Assembly (NCBI GenBank): GCA_937941745.1
Contig: CALDGV010000585.1
Coordinates: forward strand, 1-7,359
Source: an uncultured Prosthecobacter sp.
GTDB taxonomy: Bacteria > Verrucomicrobiota > Verrucomicrobiia > Verrucomicrobiales > Verrucomicrobiaceae
Length of the DNA stretch: 7,359 bases
Reading direction: 5' to 3'
Below the pieces are notes generated by a model. That model ran no database searches. It had not been told where the DNA came from and was given only the letters and a program-made list of their open reading frames with translations. This document shows, one piece after another, positions 1-7,359 of the stretch. The translations under genes and the position numbers were made by a program. Positions within the stretch are counted from its first letter, which is position 1, and each line of letters starts with the position of its first letter.

Positions 1-136
1 GCCGGTGACTGCGGAGTGCACGCAGGCGAGCCCGACCCTGCTCAAGGCGCTCTTTGTGCCCTTCATGCCGCTGCTGCTGAATGCCGCCCTCCTGCTGGCG
101 CACCGTCGTCATGGTGCGGTGCCGTCTGAGAAGTGA
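1..136 (+). CDS. C-terminal end of an unidentified, probably membrane, protein (partial)
   Basis: Reading from base 2, this frame stays open from the left edge to a TGA at 134-136 and gives 44 residues. The other two forward frames are interrupted or have an unconvincing composition. The peptide has a hydrophobic stretch (roughly residues 14-36, rich in Leu, Phe, Pro and Ala) followed by a basic His-Arg-Arg-His cluster and a short charged tail. This is the pattern of a last transmembrane helix with a cytoplasmic end under the positive-inside rule. The start and most of the gene lie outside the window, so no family can be named. A GTG at 133-135 overlaps its stop and lies in frame with the next gene, which would allow translational coupling. 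Chance openness of a short GC-rich frame remains possible. Confidence 0.45.
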   Translation, partial: PVTAECTQASPTLLKALFVPFMPLLLNAALLLAHRRHGAVPSEK

Positions 137-177
137 GCTGGACCGAAGACCGGGCGCATGAACAGCGTAATGCTGCC

Positions 178-1422
<1,245 letters not shown>

Positions 1423-1433
1423 AGCCCGCGGAT

Positions 1434-1904
1434 TCAGGGCGCCGCAGGTCCGGTGGCCGTCTTCTCCTTGGCCGGGGTGAGGATCTCCCTCATCCGGAGG
1501 CCGAGGGGAGGCTGCACCAGATCGTCCAGGGTTTCGGAATCCAGTTTTTCGTAAAAGGCGTTCAGGGCTGCGGCCAGGGTGCGCTTCAAGCGGCAGGCTC
1601 CGTTGATGCAGCAGGTGTTGGAGGTGGCGTCAAAGCACTCCACCAGCGGCGTGTGGTTCTCGGTCTGGCGCAGCAGACTGCCGATGCGGATGTCCTCGGG
1701 CTTCTGCGCCAGGGAAATGCCGCCTCCGCGGCCCCGGCGGGTCTCCAGATAGCCCAGGCGGGAGAGCTGGTTCACGACCTTGGCCAGGTGATTGCGTGAA
1801 ATGCCGTAGGCGGCGGTGACCTCATCGAGCTGGAAGGCCTCCTTTCTCAAGGCGGCATACATGAGGACCCGCAGGCAGTAGTCGCTGAAGAGGCTGAGGT
1901 GCAT
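1434..1904 (-). CDS. nsrR: Rrf2-family Fe-S transcriptional regulator, NsrR-like
   Basis: This protein has 156 residues from the ATG at 1904-1902. The open frame continues upstream to 2126, but this start reproduces the family N-terminus (Met-His-Leu-Ser-Leu-Phe-Ser-Asp-Tyr). A winged helix-turn-helix spans about residues 25-65, including a Gly-Ile-Ser-Arg-Asn-His recognition region and a Gly-Arg-Gly-Gly-Gly wing. Cysteines at 90, 98, 99 and 104 form the cluster-binding loop, with Cys104 followed by Arg-Leu-Lys as in NsrR. Asp8 is also present; its equivalent in Streptomyces NsrR supplies the fourth ligand of the [4Fe-4S] cluster from the partner subunit. NsrR dimers repress NO-detoxification genes until NO destroys the cluster. 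No clear Shine-Dalgarno precedes the start. A palindrome at 1926-1938 sits just upstream and may be its own operator. The family call is firm. The NsrR subgroup is likely, but another Rrf2 regulator such as an IscR relative is possible. Confidence 0.86.
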   Translation of the reverse strand: MHLSLFSDYCLRVLMYAALRKEAFQLDEVTAAYGISRNHLAKVVNQLSRLGYLETRRGRGGGISLAQKPEDIRIGSLLRQTENHTPLVECFDATSNTCCINGACRLKRTLAAALNAFYEKLDSETLDDLVQPPLGLRMREILTPAKEKTATGPAAP

Positions 1905-1925
1905 GGTCGGTGGAATCTGGCCGGG

Positions 1926-1938
1926 GAGATGGCATCTC
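1926..1938. promoter_or_regulatory. Perfect 6-1-6 inverted repeat, candidate operator of the NsrR-like regulator
   Basis: GAGATG-G-CATCTC reads as a perfect palindrome around one central base. It lies 22-34 bases upstream of the regulator's start codon and about 76 bases upstream of the divergent cytochrome gene. The GATG/CATC arms recall the (A)GATGC half-sites known for enterobacterial NsrR, though the arms are shorter and closer together. Autoregulation through this site is inferred from position alone. Confidence 0.35.
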
Positions 1939-1955
1939 AGCCCGTCCTGTTGGAA

Positions 1956-1970
1956 AGACAAGTCAGACAA
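1956..1970 (+). repeat. Short tandem-like direct repeat (AGACAA, 3-base gap, AGACAA)
   Basis: Two identical hexamers, at 1956-1961 and 1965-1970, are separated by GTC, giving a 9-bp period in the divergent control region. The second copy overlaps the candidate -35 element of the rightward promoter. It could be a protein-binding site or coincidence; six-base repeats are weak evidence. Confidence 0.25.
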
Positions 1971-1991
1971 ATGGAGCTGCAATCGTATAGT
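1964..1991 (+). promoter_or_regulatory. Possible sigma70-type promoter for the PSCyt1/DUF1549/DUF1553 gene
   Basis: CAGACA at 1964-1969 (four of six matches to the -35 consensus) lies 16 bases before TATAGT at 1986-1991 (a good -10). A transcript would begin near 1998, leaving a short leader with TGGA at 2002-2005 about 8 bases before the ATG at 2014. This is the only AT-rich patch in the divergent region. Promoter consensus in this phylum is not well established, so the call is tentative. Confidence 0.35.
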
Positions 1992-2013
1992 TGCTCGCCC
2001 CTGGATGACCTTG

Positions 2014-4374
2014 ATGAACCGTTTTTTGCTCTCCCAAGCCGCGCCTGTTGCCCTTGCCACCGCTCTCATGGCGGCCGGCGAGTCCCGTGTGGCTTCGATC
2101 CAGTTCAACCGAGACGTGAGGCCCATCCTCTCGGAAAACTGCTACGCCTGCCACGGCTTTGACCCGAAGCATCGTGAGGCAGACCTGCGGCTGGACACCT
2201 TTGAGGGGGCCACGGAGGACCGCGATGGTGCCCGCGGCATCGTGCCGGGGGACCTGGCCAAGTCGGACGTCTGGCAGCGCATCATCAGCACCGACAAGGA
2301 CGAGGTCATGCCGCCACCGAAGTCCCACAAGCCGCCTTTAAGCGCGAAGCAGCGGGAAATTCTGAAGACCTGGATCGAGCAGGGCGCCAAGTACGAGCGT
2401 CACTGGGCTTTTGAACCGCCCCAAAGGCCGGCGATCCCGTCTGTGACGTCTCTCGTCTCCAGCCCGGGCCAGCCGCATCCCATTGATGCCTTCATCCAGG
2501 CTCGGCTGGCAGAGGAAGGCCTCAAGCCCTCTCCAGAAGCCGGTCCGACAACGTTGATCCGCCGCGTCTCCCTGGATCTCACCGGCCTGCCTCCCACCCC
2601 GGCGGAGGTGGATGCCTTTTTGAAAGCTCATGCCAAGGAGCCGGAGACGGCCTACCGGGATCTGGTGAACCGCCTCCTGGCCAGCCAGCACTATGGCGAG
2701 CGCTGGGGCCGCTGGTGGCTGGATCAGGCACGTTATGCCGACTCCAACGGCTACTCGATTGATGCTCCCCGGCAGATTTGGAAGTTCCGTGACTGGGTGA
2801 TCGGAGCGCTCAATCAGGACATGCCCTTCGATCAGTTCACCCTCGAACAGCTTGCCGGGGACCTCCTGCCCAAGGCTCAGGAAAGCCAGGTCATTGCCAC
2901 CGGCTTCCACCGCAACACGCAGATCAACCAGGAGGGCGGCATTGATAAGGAGCAGTTCCGCATCGACAGCATTTTTGACCGTGTGGCCACCACGGGCACC
3001 GTCTGGCTCGGCCTCACCATCGGCTGCGCCCAGTGCCACGATCACAAGTTCGACCCCATCGAGCAGAAGGAGTACTACCAGCTTTTCGCCTTCCTGAACA
3101 ACCAGGACGAACCCACGATCAAGGTCTATGACCCCAGCGTGAACGTGAAAGCCCTCAGCGCCGAGCTCAAGGAGGTGGAGGCGAGGCTTCAGGCAATGGT
3201 CAAGGAACGCTACAGCGAGGTCGCCGCCTGGGAGAAGGGCCTATCCCCCGAATTTCGGAAGAAGCTGGCGGCAGGCGTGAAAAAGGCGGTCGAAAAGCCG
3301 GCTGCCAAACGCTCCCTGGCGGATCATCTGGCCCTTTTTGCCATCATCGTGAATCCCAGCGATCCCCTCCGGGTGCTGAGCGACCGCCACAAGGAACTCG
3401 ATACCCAGCTCAACCAGGGAGTGACCACGATGGTGATGAAGGAGCTGCCCAAGCCGCGCAAGACGACCGTCTTCATCAAGGGCGATTTCACGCGGCCCGA
3501 TGTCGAGGTGCAGCCTGGGACCCCGAAGGTGCTTCATGCCTTTGAAGCGAAGTCCAACCCTCCCAACCGCCTTGATCTGGCCAAGTGGCTCGTCAGTCCT
3601 CAGAACCCGCTGACCGCAAGGGTGATCGTGAACCGTGTCTGGCAGCAGTATTTTGGTCGCGGTATTGTGGAAACCGAGAACGATTTCGGCATGCAGGGCA
3701 CGCCGCCCAGCCATCCCGAACTGCTCGACTGGCTCGCCACCGAGTTCCTCGCGAAAAAATGGAGCCTCAAGGAGCTGCACCGCCTCATCGTGACCTCCCA
3801 CACCTACCGCCAGAGCTCCGCCAACCGGCCTGACCTCGTCGAAAAAGACCCGCAGAACTACCTGCTGGCCCGGCAGAGCCGCCTCCGCCTGGATGCCGAG
3901 CTGGTGCGCGATGTGTGCTTGACCGCCAGCGGCCTGCTTTCCCCGAAAATCGGTGGTCCGCCGGTTTATCCGCCAATTCCCGAGGGCGTCATGGGCCAGG
4001 GGCAGGTGAAGCGGGTGTGGACGGTCAGCAAAGGGGCCGACAAATACCGCCGCGGCCTCTACACCTTCGTCTATCGCGCCTCGCCGCCGCCCTCGCTGAC
4101 AGTGTTTGATGCGCCCGAAGGCTTCAGTTCCTGCACCCGCCGCATCCGCAGCAACACCCCCCTCCAGGCCCTGACGCTCATGAACGATGCCGGATTCTTT
4201 GAATTCGCCACGGCGCTGGAGAAGGTCATTCAGAAGGAAGGGCTCGAAGCCGCCTTCCGCCGCTGCACCAGCCGCGCGCCGAAGCCTGATGAGCTGGCTG
4301 TTTTGCAGAAGCTGGACCCGCTGAATGCCGCCCGCACGCTGCTGAACCTGGATGAGACGGTGACGAGGGAATGA
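2014..4374 (+). CDS. Secreted planctomycete-type cytochrome c / DUF1549 / DUF1553 protein (PSD1 type)
   Basis: This is a 786-residue protein from the ATG at 2014, chosen because it starts a normal Sec signal (Arg3, hydrophobic 4-21, possible cleavage near 21-27). ATGs at 2005 and 1903 are in frame; the latter would put a poor sequence ahead of the signal. Domains in order: PSCyt1 at about 30-125 with a c-type heme motif Cys-Tyr-Ala-Cys-His (43-47); DUF1549 at about 155-365 with a second CxxCH, Cys-Ala-Gln-Cys-His (338-342); a charged coiled-coil-like stretch at about 378-400; and DUF1553 at about 515-735, including [10 protein letters not shown]. The end, with Leu-Leu-Asn-Leu-Asp, is typical, so the gene appears intact. 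These proteins are exported and thought to bind heme; some lie near polysaccharide-degradation genes, but their reaction is unknown. The DUF1501 gene that commonly follows is missing. It is divergent from the NsrR-like gene, and the next gene starts after 48 bases. Confidence 0.92.
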   Translation: MNRFLLSQAAPVALATALMAAGESRVASIQFNRDVRPILSENCYACHGFDPKHREADLRLDTFEGATEDRDGARGIVPGDLAKSDVWQRIISTDKDEVMPPPKSHKPPLSAKQREILKTWIEQGAKYERHWAFEPPQRPAIPSVTSLVSSPGQPHPIDAFIQARLAEEGLKPSPEAGPTTLIRRVSLDLTGLPPTPAEVDAFLKAHAKEPETAYRDLVNRLLASQHYGERWGRWWLDQARYADSNGYSIDAPRQIWKFRDWVIGALNQDMPFDQFTLEQLAGDLLPKAQESQVIATGFHRNTQINQEGGIDKEQFRIDSIFDRVATTGTVWLGLTIGCAQCHDHKFDPIEQKEYYQLFAFLNNQDEPTIKVYDPSVNVKALSAELKEVEARLQAMVKERYSEVAAWEKGLSPEFRKKLAAGVKKAVEKPAAKRSLADHLALFAIIVNPSDPLRVLSDRHKELDTQLNQGVTTMVMKELPKPRKTTVFIKGDFTRPDVEVQPGTPKVLHAFEAKSNPPNRLDLAKWLVSPQNPLTARVIVNRVWQQYFGRGIVETENDFGMQGTPPSHPELLDWLATEFLAKKWSLKELHRLIVTSHTYRQSSANRPDLVEKDPQNYLLARQSRLRLDAELVRDVCLTASGLLSPKIGGPPVYPPIPEGVMGQGQVKRVWTVSKGADKYRRGLYTFVYRASPPPSLTVFDAPEGFSSCTRRIRSNTPLQALTLMNDAGFFEFATALEKVIQKEGLEAAFRRCTSRAPKPDELAVLQKLDPLNAARTLLNLDETVTRE

Positions 4375-4422
4375 GCCAGACAGCCTGCTTGCCTTCCTGG
4401 GCTGCCCGGCTCCTAGTGAAGG

Positions 4423-5241
4423 ATGTCCTCAGAAGCCAGCGCCGAACCCGTCTCCCTCCGCATCCTCTTCCTTGGTGATGTGGTCGGCGAGCCTGGCCGC
4501 AAGGCAGTGGCGACCCTGCTGCCGCTGCTCAAGGAGGAGTTGAAGGTCGATTTTGCCATCGTGAACGGCGAAAACGCCGCCGGTGGCCGCGGGATCACCC
4601 CCAAGATCGCCATCGGCCTGATGCGTGCCGGGGCAGCCGTCATCACCACAGGGGATCACATCTGGGATCAGAAGGACATCGTGCCCTTCATGGTGGAGGA
4701 GCCGCGCCTGCTGCGACCTCTGAACTACCCAGGCAAGGCCCCGGGCCAGGGCAGCCTGGTGCTGGAGACAAAAAAGGGCAAGGTAGGGGTCATCAACCTG
4801 CAGGGGCGGGTCTTCATGAAGGAGGGCATGGAAAATCCCTTCCCCGTCGTGGCTCAGGCCGTGGCAGAAATGCGCCAGGAGACCCCCATCATCTTTGTGG
4901 ATTTCCATGCCGAGGCCACGAGTGAAAAAGTCGCCATGGGCTGGCATCTGGACGGGCTGGTGTCCGCCGTGGTGGGCACCCACACGCATGTGCCTACGGC
5001 AGATGAGCGCATCCTGCCCAAGGGAACCGCCTTCCAGTGTGATGCCGGCATGTGCGGCCCGATGGAGTCCGTCATCGGCAGCGAGATCCAGCCGGTCTTG
5101 GAGCGTTTTCACACCGCCATGCCGGCCAAATTCGGTGTGGGCCGGGGGGCCGTGCGCCTGAACGGCGTTCTGGTCACCGTCGATCCTGCCACCGGCCGGG
5201 CCACGGCGGTGGAGCGGGTCACCCGGACCTGGCATGAGTGA
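4423..5241 (+). CDS. ymdB: YmdB-type metallophosphoesterase (TIGR00282 family)
   Basis: This is a full-length cytoplasmic protein of 272 residues. Motifs for a two-metal phosphoesterase centre appear in family order: Gly-Asp-Val-Val-Gly (Asp19), Asn-Gly-Glu-Asn (Glu50, Asn51), Gly-Asp-His-Ile-Trp-Asp (77-82), Asp-Phe-His-Ala-Glu (His161), Gly-Thr-His-Thr-His (His186, His188) and Asp-Ala-Gly-Met-Cys-Gly-Pro (206-212). Bacillus YmdB hydrolyses 2',3'-cyclic nucleotides and affects motility and biofilm choice; the role here is unknown. Where Bacillus YmdB has a metal-binding Asn (Asn67), this protein has Asp78, a conservative change. The start is fixed by an in-frame TGA at 4417-4419, immediately upstream. 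The purine run GAAGG (4418-4422) touches the ATG with no spacing, so it is a poor ribosome site. It may be cotranscribed with the upstream gene (48-base gap) and with leuC. Confidence 0.92.
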   Translation: MSSEASAEPVSLRILFLGDVVGEPGRKAVATLLPLLKEELKVDFAIVNGENAAGGRGITPKIAIGLMRAGAAVITTGDHIWDQKDIVPFMVEEPRLLRPLNYPGKAPGQGSLVLETKKGKVGVINLQGRVFMKEGMENPFPVVAQAVAEMRQETPIIFVDFHAEATSEKVAMGWHLDGLVSAVVGTHTHVPTADERILPKGTAFQCDAGMCGPMESVIGSEIQPVLERFHTAMPAKFGVGRGAVRLNGVLVTVDPATGRATAVERVTRTWHE

Positions 5242-5356
5242 TCGGGAGCTCTCTCCGAGCGCCTCCAGCGCGGCAATTGCGGTGAAAATGCCCTGCGGGT
5301 TGCGCAGGCCCTGTTGCCTGCTAATCTCCGCCTCCACCTTCATTCAAGCACACATC
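5242..5356 (+). promoter_or_regulatory. leuC leader region with a small hairpin (5292-5308) and a weak promoter candidate
   Basis: This is a 115-base gap between ymdB and leuC. CCTGCG at 5292-5297 and CGCAGG at 5303-5308 form a perfect 6-bp stem with a 5-base loop, but no T-tract follows, so it is not a terminator. GCAATTGC at 5273-5280 is a short palindrome. TTGCGC (5300-5305), a 16-base gap and TAATCT (5322-5327, preceded by TG) could be a weak extended -10 promoter. The leuC frame is open through the whole gap back to an ATG at 5234, and a second in-frame ATG at 5288 follows GGTGAAA. I see no leucine-rich leader peptide ending in a stop and no T-box signature. Confidence 0.3.
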
Positions 5357-6772
5357 ATGGGTAAGACACTCTTCGCCAAAGTCTGGGAATCACACGCCGT
5401 CGGTAAGCTCGCCAATGGACAGACGCAGCTGCTCATCGACACCCATCTGGTGCATGAAGTGACCAGCCCGCAGGCCTTCGGCATGCTTCGTGACCTCGGC
5501 CTGAAGGTGGCCTACCCTCACCGCACCTTTGCGACGGTGGACCACATTGTCCCGACCGACAGCCAGGTCTCTCCTTTCGCCGATCCCCTGGCCGAAGCCA
5601 TGATCCAGGAGCTGAACAAGAATGCCCGTGAGTTTGGCATCACCTACTTCAGCCTCGCCAGCGGCAAGCAGGGCATCGTCCACGTCGTCGGCCCCGAGCA
5701 GGGCATCACCCAGCCCGGAACCACGATCGCCTGCGGTGATTCCCACACCGCGACTCATGGTGCCTTTGGCGCCATCGCCTTCGGCATCGGCACCACCCAG
5801 GTGCGTGACATCCTGGCCACGCAGACCATGGCGCTGAGCCCGATGAAGGTCCGCCGCATCAATGTGGACGGCCACCTCCGGCCCGGCGTCTATGCGAAGG
5901 ACGTCATCCTTCACATCATCCGCCTGCTCGGCGCCAATGGCGGCATCGGCTATGCCTATGAGTTTGGCGGCAGCCTGTTCGACAGCTTCACGATGGAGGA
6001 GCGCATGACGGTGTGCAACATGGCCATCGAAGGCGGCGCCCGCTGCGGTTACGTCAACCCGGACGACAAGACCTTCGACTACCTCAAGGGCCGTCCTTAT
6101 TCCCCGAAAGGTGCCGAATGGGATGCCACCGTTGAGAAATGGCGTGCCGTGGCTTCCGACAAGGACTGCGCCTATGACGACGTGGTGAACATCAAGGCCG
6201 AAGACATTCCGCCGACCGTCACCTGGGGCGTGAGCCCGGACCAGGCCATCGCCGTGACCGAAAACGTGCCTTCCCCGGCCGATGCGAAGAGCGCCACCCA
6301 GCGCGAATCCATCGAAGACGCGCTCAAATACATGAAGCTCACTGCCGGTGCGCCGATCAAGGGCACCAAGATTGATGTGGCCTTCATCGGCTCCTGCACC
6401 AACGGACGCATCAGCGACTTCCGTGAAGTGGCGAAGTTCGTGAAGGGCAGGAAAGTGGCTCCTGGCGTGAAGGCCATCGTCGTTCCCGGCAGCCAGGTCG
6501 TGGATGTCATCGCCCGCCAGGAAGGCCTCGACAAGGTCTTCAGCGAAGCCGGCTTTGAATGGCGTGGTGCTGGCTGCTCGATGTGCCTTGCGATGAATCC
6601 GGACAAGCTTGTGGGCGATCAGCTCTGCGCTTCCTCCTCGAACCGCAACTTCAAAGGCCGTCAGGGCAGCCCCACGGGCCGCACCGTCCTCATGAGCCCC
6701 GTGATGGTCGCCGCTGCCGCCCTCACCGGCAGCATTGCGGATGCCCGCGAGGTGTTCGCCATCGCTGGCTGA
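5357..6772 (+). CDS. leuC: 3-isopropylmalate dehydratase, large subunit
   Basis: This protein has 471 residues, the usual length for bacterial LeuC. With LeuD it isomerises 2-isopropylmalate to 3-isopropylmalate in leucine biosynthesis in the cytoplasm. The aconitase-family signatures are clear: [10 protein letters not shown] (126-135), Gly-Ser-Cys-Thr-Asn-Gly-Arg (345-351) and Gly-Cys-Ser-Met-Cys-Leu-Ala-Met-Asn (406-414). The three [4Fe-4S] ligands fall at Cys347, Cys407 and Cys410. The substrate-contact region Ser-Ser-Ser-Asn-Arg-Asn-Phe is at 426-432. I chose the ATG at 5357 because Met-Gly-Lys-Thr-Leu matches the family N-terminus. The in-frame ATG at 5234 would add 41 unrelated residues and overlap the ymdB stop. 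No clear Shine-Dalgarno precedes 5357. A strong terminator follows at once and the next gene is convergent, so leuD is not in this operon downstream. Confidence 0.97.
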   Translation: MGKTLFAKVWESHAVGKLANGQTQLLIDTHLVHEVTSPQAFGMLRDLGLKVAYPHRTFATVDHIVPTDSQVSPFADPLAEAMIQELNKNAREFGITYFSLASGKQGIVHVVGPEQGITQPGTTIACGDSHTATHGAFGAIAFGIGTTQVRDILATQTMALSPMKVRRINVDGHLRPGVYAKDVILHIIRLLGANGGIGYAYEFGGSLFDSFTMEERMTVCNMAIEGGARCGYVNPDDKTFDYLKGRPYSPKGAEWDATVEKWRAVASDKDCAYDDVVNIKAEDIPPTVTWGVSPDQAIAVTENVPSPADAKSATQRESIEDALKYMKLTAGAPIKGTKIDVAFIGSCTNGRISDFREVAKFVKGRKVAPGVKAIVVPGSQVVDVIARQEGLDKVFSEAGFEWRGAGCSMCLAMNPDKLVGDQLCASSSNRNFKGRQGSPTGRTVLMSPVMVAAAALTGSIADAREVFAIAG

Positions 6773-6799
6773 TGCCCGCCATCGCCTTGGAAAGCTTTG

Positions 6800-6833
6800 A
6801 AAGCCCTCAGGCCGCCCGGCCTGGGGGCTTTTT
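6800..6833 (+). terminator. Rho-independent terminator after leuC, possibly bidirectional
   Basis: The arms at 6800-6813 and 6818-6831 form a 14-bp stem with one T-G wobble and a 4-base loop (GCCC). The rightward transcript ends in a run of five T (6829-6833). It lies 27 bases after the leuC stop and 19 bases after the end of the convergent kdsD gene. Read leftward, the stem is followed by TTT at best, so termination of kdsD is plausible but weaker. Confidence 0.9.
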
Positions 6834-6852
6834 CCTGCCTGCAACCGGCTGC

Positions 6853-7359
6853 TCAGACCAGCCGCAGCCGTGTGAGATCCTGGGTGTCCACCAGACCCAC
6901 CGGGCGTCGGGCTTCATCCAGCACCACCAGGTCGTCAATCCGCGCTTTCTCCAGGGTGGCCAGCACTTCTGCCGCCAGTTTGTCGGCCTGGATGGTGATG
7001 GGATTTCTCGTCATGAACTGTGCCACCGGCAGATCGGCGATGGCATGATTCCTTTGGAAGGCACGGACGAAGTCCCCATGCGTGAAGACCCCGGCCAGGG
7101 TGCCATCCTCCACCACCACGATGGCTGCTCCGGCCCGTGCGCGGGTCATCGCTTCCAAGGCGGTGCTGACCGGGCTTTCCGGTGTGATCAGGGCCAACTG
7201 CTCTCCGCTGCGCATCACGTCAGCCACTCTGGTGAGCAGGGCTCGTCCCAGCGATCCGCCGGGGTGCAGGCGGGCGAAGTCCTCCGGCTGGAAGCCTCGC
7301 GCCTCCAGCAGCACCATGGCCAGAGCATCTCCGAGCACCAGCATGGCAGTCGTGCTTGA
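6853..7359 (-). CDS. kdsD: Arabinose-5-phosphate isomerase, KdsD/KpsF family (C-terminal half, partial)
   Basis: The frame is open to the right edge, so only the last 168 residues are visible; the family is about 320-330 long. The visible part starts in the final segment of the SIS sugar-isomerase domain: Ser-Ser-Thr-Thr-Ala-Met at residues 1-6 of this fragment, Gly-Asp-Ala-Leu-Ala at 10-14, and Leu-His-Pro-Gly-Gly-Ser-Leu-Gly at 31-38. Its His corresponds to the catalytic His193 of E. coli KdsD. Two CBS domains follow at about 45-103 and 109-168, each opening with a Val-Ala-x-x-Met type motif. The enzyme converts ribulose 5-phosphate to arabinose 5-phosphate, the first step toward KDO for lipopolysaccharide, which implies an outer membrane. 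The ATG at 7344-7342 is internal, not the start, because the codons before it continue the family sequence. It is convergent with leuC. Confidence 0.93.
   Translation of the reverse strand, partial: SSTTAMLVLGDALAMVLLEARGFQPEDFARLHPGGSLGRALLTRVADVMRSGEQLALITPESPVSTALEAMTRARAGAAIVVVEDGTLAGVFTHGDFVRAFQRNHAIADLPVAQFMTRNPITIQADKLAAEVLATLEKARIDDLVVLDEARRPVGLVDTQDLTRLRLV

Noticed and set aside
1903..2013. Upstream start at 1903 for the PSD1-type protein
   Set aside because: The extra 37 residues are not signal-like and would bury the clear Sec signal. The start would also overlap the regulator's start codon.
1905..2126. N-terminal extension of the NsrR-like frame up to 2126
   Set aside because: It would overlap the signal-peptide region of the divergent gene and move Asp8 away from the N-terminus, where the family needs it.
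4375..4422. Possible hairpin between the PSD1-type gene and ymdB
   Set aside because: CAGCC and GGCTG can pair, but the loop is long and there is no T-tract; it looks incidental.
4429..5343. Antisense open frame of 304 residues opposite ymdB and the leuC leader
   Set aside because: It overlaps a clear YmdB gene almost entirely and shows no family motif; it is a codon-bias shadow.
5288..5356. Leucine attenuation leader peptide before leuC
   Set aside because: The frame from the ATG at 5288 has only a few leucines, has no stop before leuC, and no terminator hairpin with a T-tract follows.
5242..5364. Open stretch in the ymdB frame after its TGA, which could be read-through or a lost gene
   Set aside because: The roughly 40 residues up to a TAA look passably protein-like, but there is no start codon, no read-through context that I recognise, and YmdB is already full length.
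5390..6844. Antisense open frame of 484 residues opposite leuC
   Set aside because: The forward strand encodes an unambiguous LeuC with all cluster ligands. The antisense product is low-complexity Gly, Ala, His and Asp-rich and would run through the terminator.
6559..7359. Forward open frame across the leuC end and opposite kdsD
   Set aside because: It crosses the terminator and overlaps two recognised genes in wrong frames. Its sequence is Gln, His and Gly-rich without motifs.

Overview
The window looks like chromosomal sequence from a Gram-negative bacterium of the Planctomycetes-Verrucomicrobia group, more likely Verrucomicrobia. Two genes support this. One is a secreted protein with the planctomycete-type cytochrome c / DUF1549 / DUF1553 architecture, which is concentrated in that superphylum. 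The other is the end of an arabinose-5-phosphate isomerase of the KdsD/KpsF family, an enzyme that makes the KDO precursor of lipopolysaccharide. The DNA is GC-rich throughout, and I see no insertion sequence, phage gene, CRISPR array, tRNA or rRNA. The species assignment is inference.

Layout from left to right: (1) positions 1-136 are the tail of a probable membrane protein. (2) 178-1422 (+) is an exported beta-propeller protein with a twin-arginine-like signal. (3) 1434-1904 (-) is an NsrR-like Rrf2 iron-sulfur regulator, convergent with the propeller gene. (4) 1905-2013 is a divergent control region with a perfect 6-1-6 inverted repeat, a short direct repeat and a possible promoter. (5) 2014-4374 (+) is the PSCyt1-DUF1549-DUF1553 protein. 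(6) 4423-5241 (+) is a YmdB-type metallophosphoesterase. (7) 5242-5356 is a leader region with a small hairpin. (8) 5357-6772 (+) is leuC, the large subunit of isopropylmalate isomerase. (9) 6800-6833 is a strong rho-independent terminator between convergent genes. (10) 6853-7359 (-) is the C-terminal half of kdsD/kpsF, running off the right edge.

The genes do not form one pathway. The ymdB, leuC and kdsD genes are housekeeping. The PSD1-type gene is a typical PVC surface or periplasmic gene, but the DUF1501 partner that usually follows it is absent. The part most worth a second look is the head-to-head pair of an NsrR-like (nitric oxide / Fe-S) regulator and the secreted c-type cytochrome gene, with a palindrome between them. 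That could be a small redox- or NO-responsive module, but the link rests only on position and on the palindrome. I do not see a clearly new multi-gene system here.
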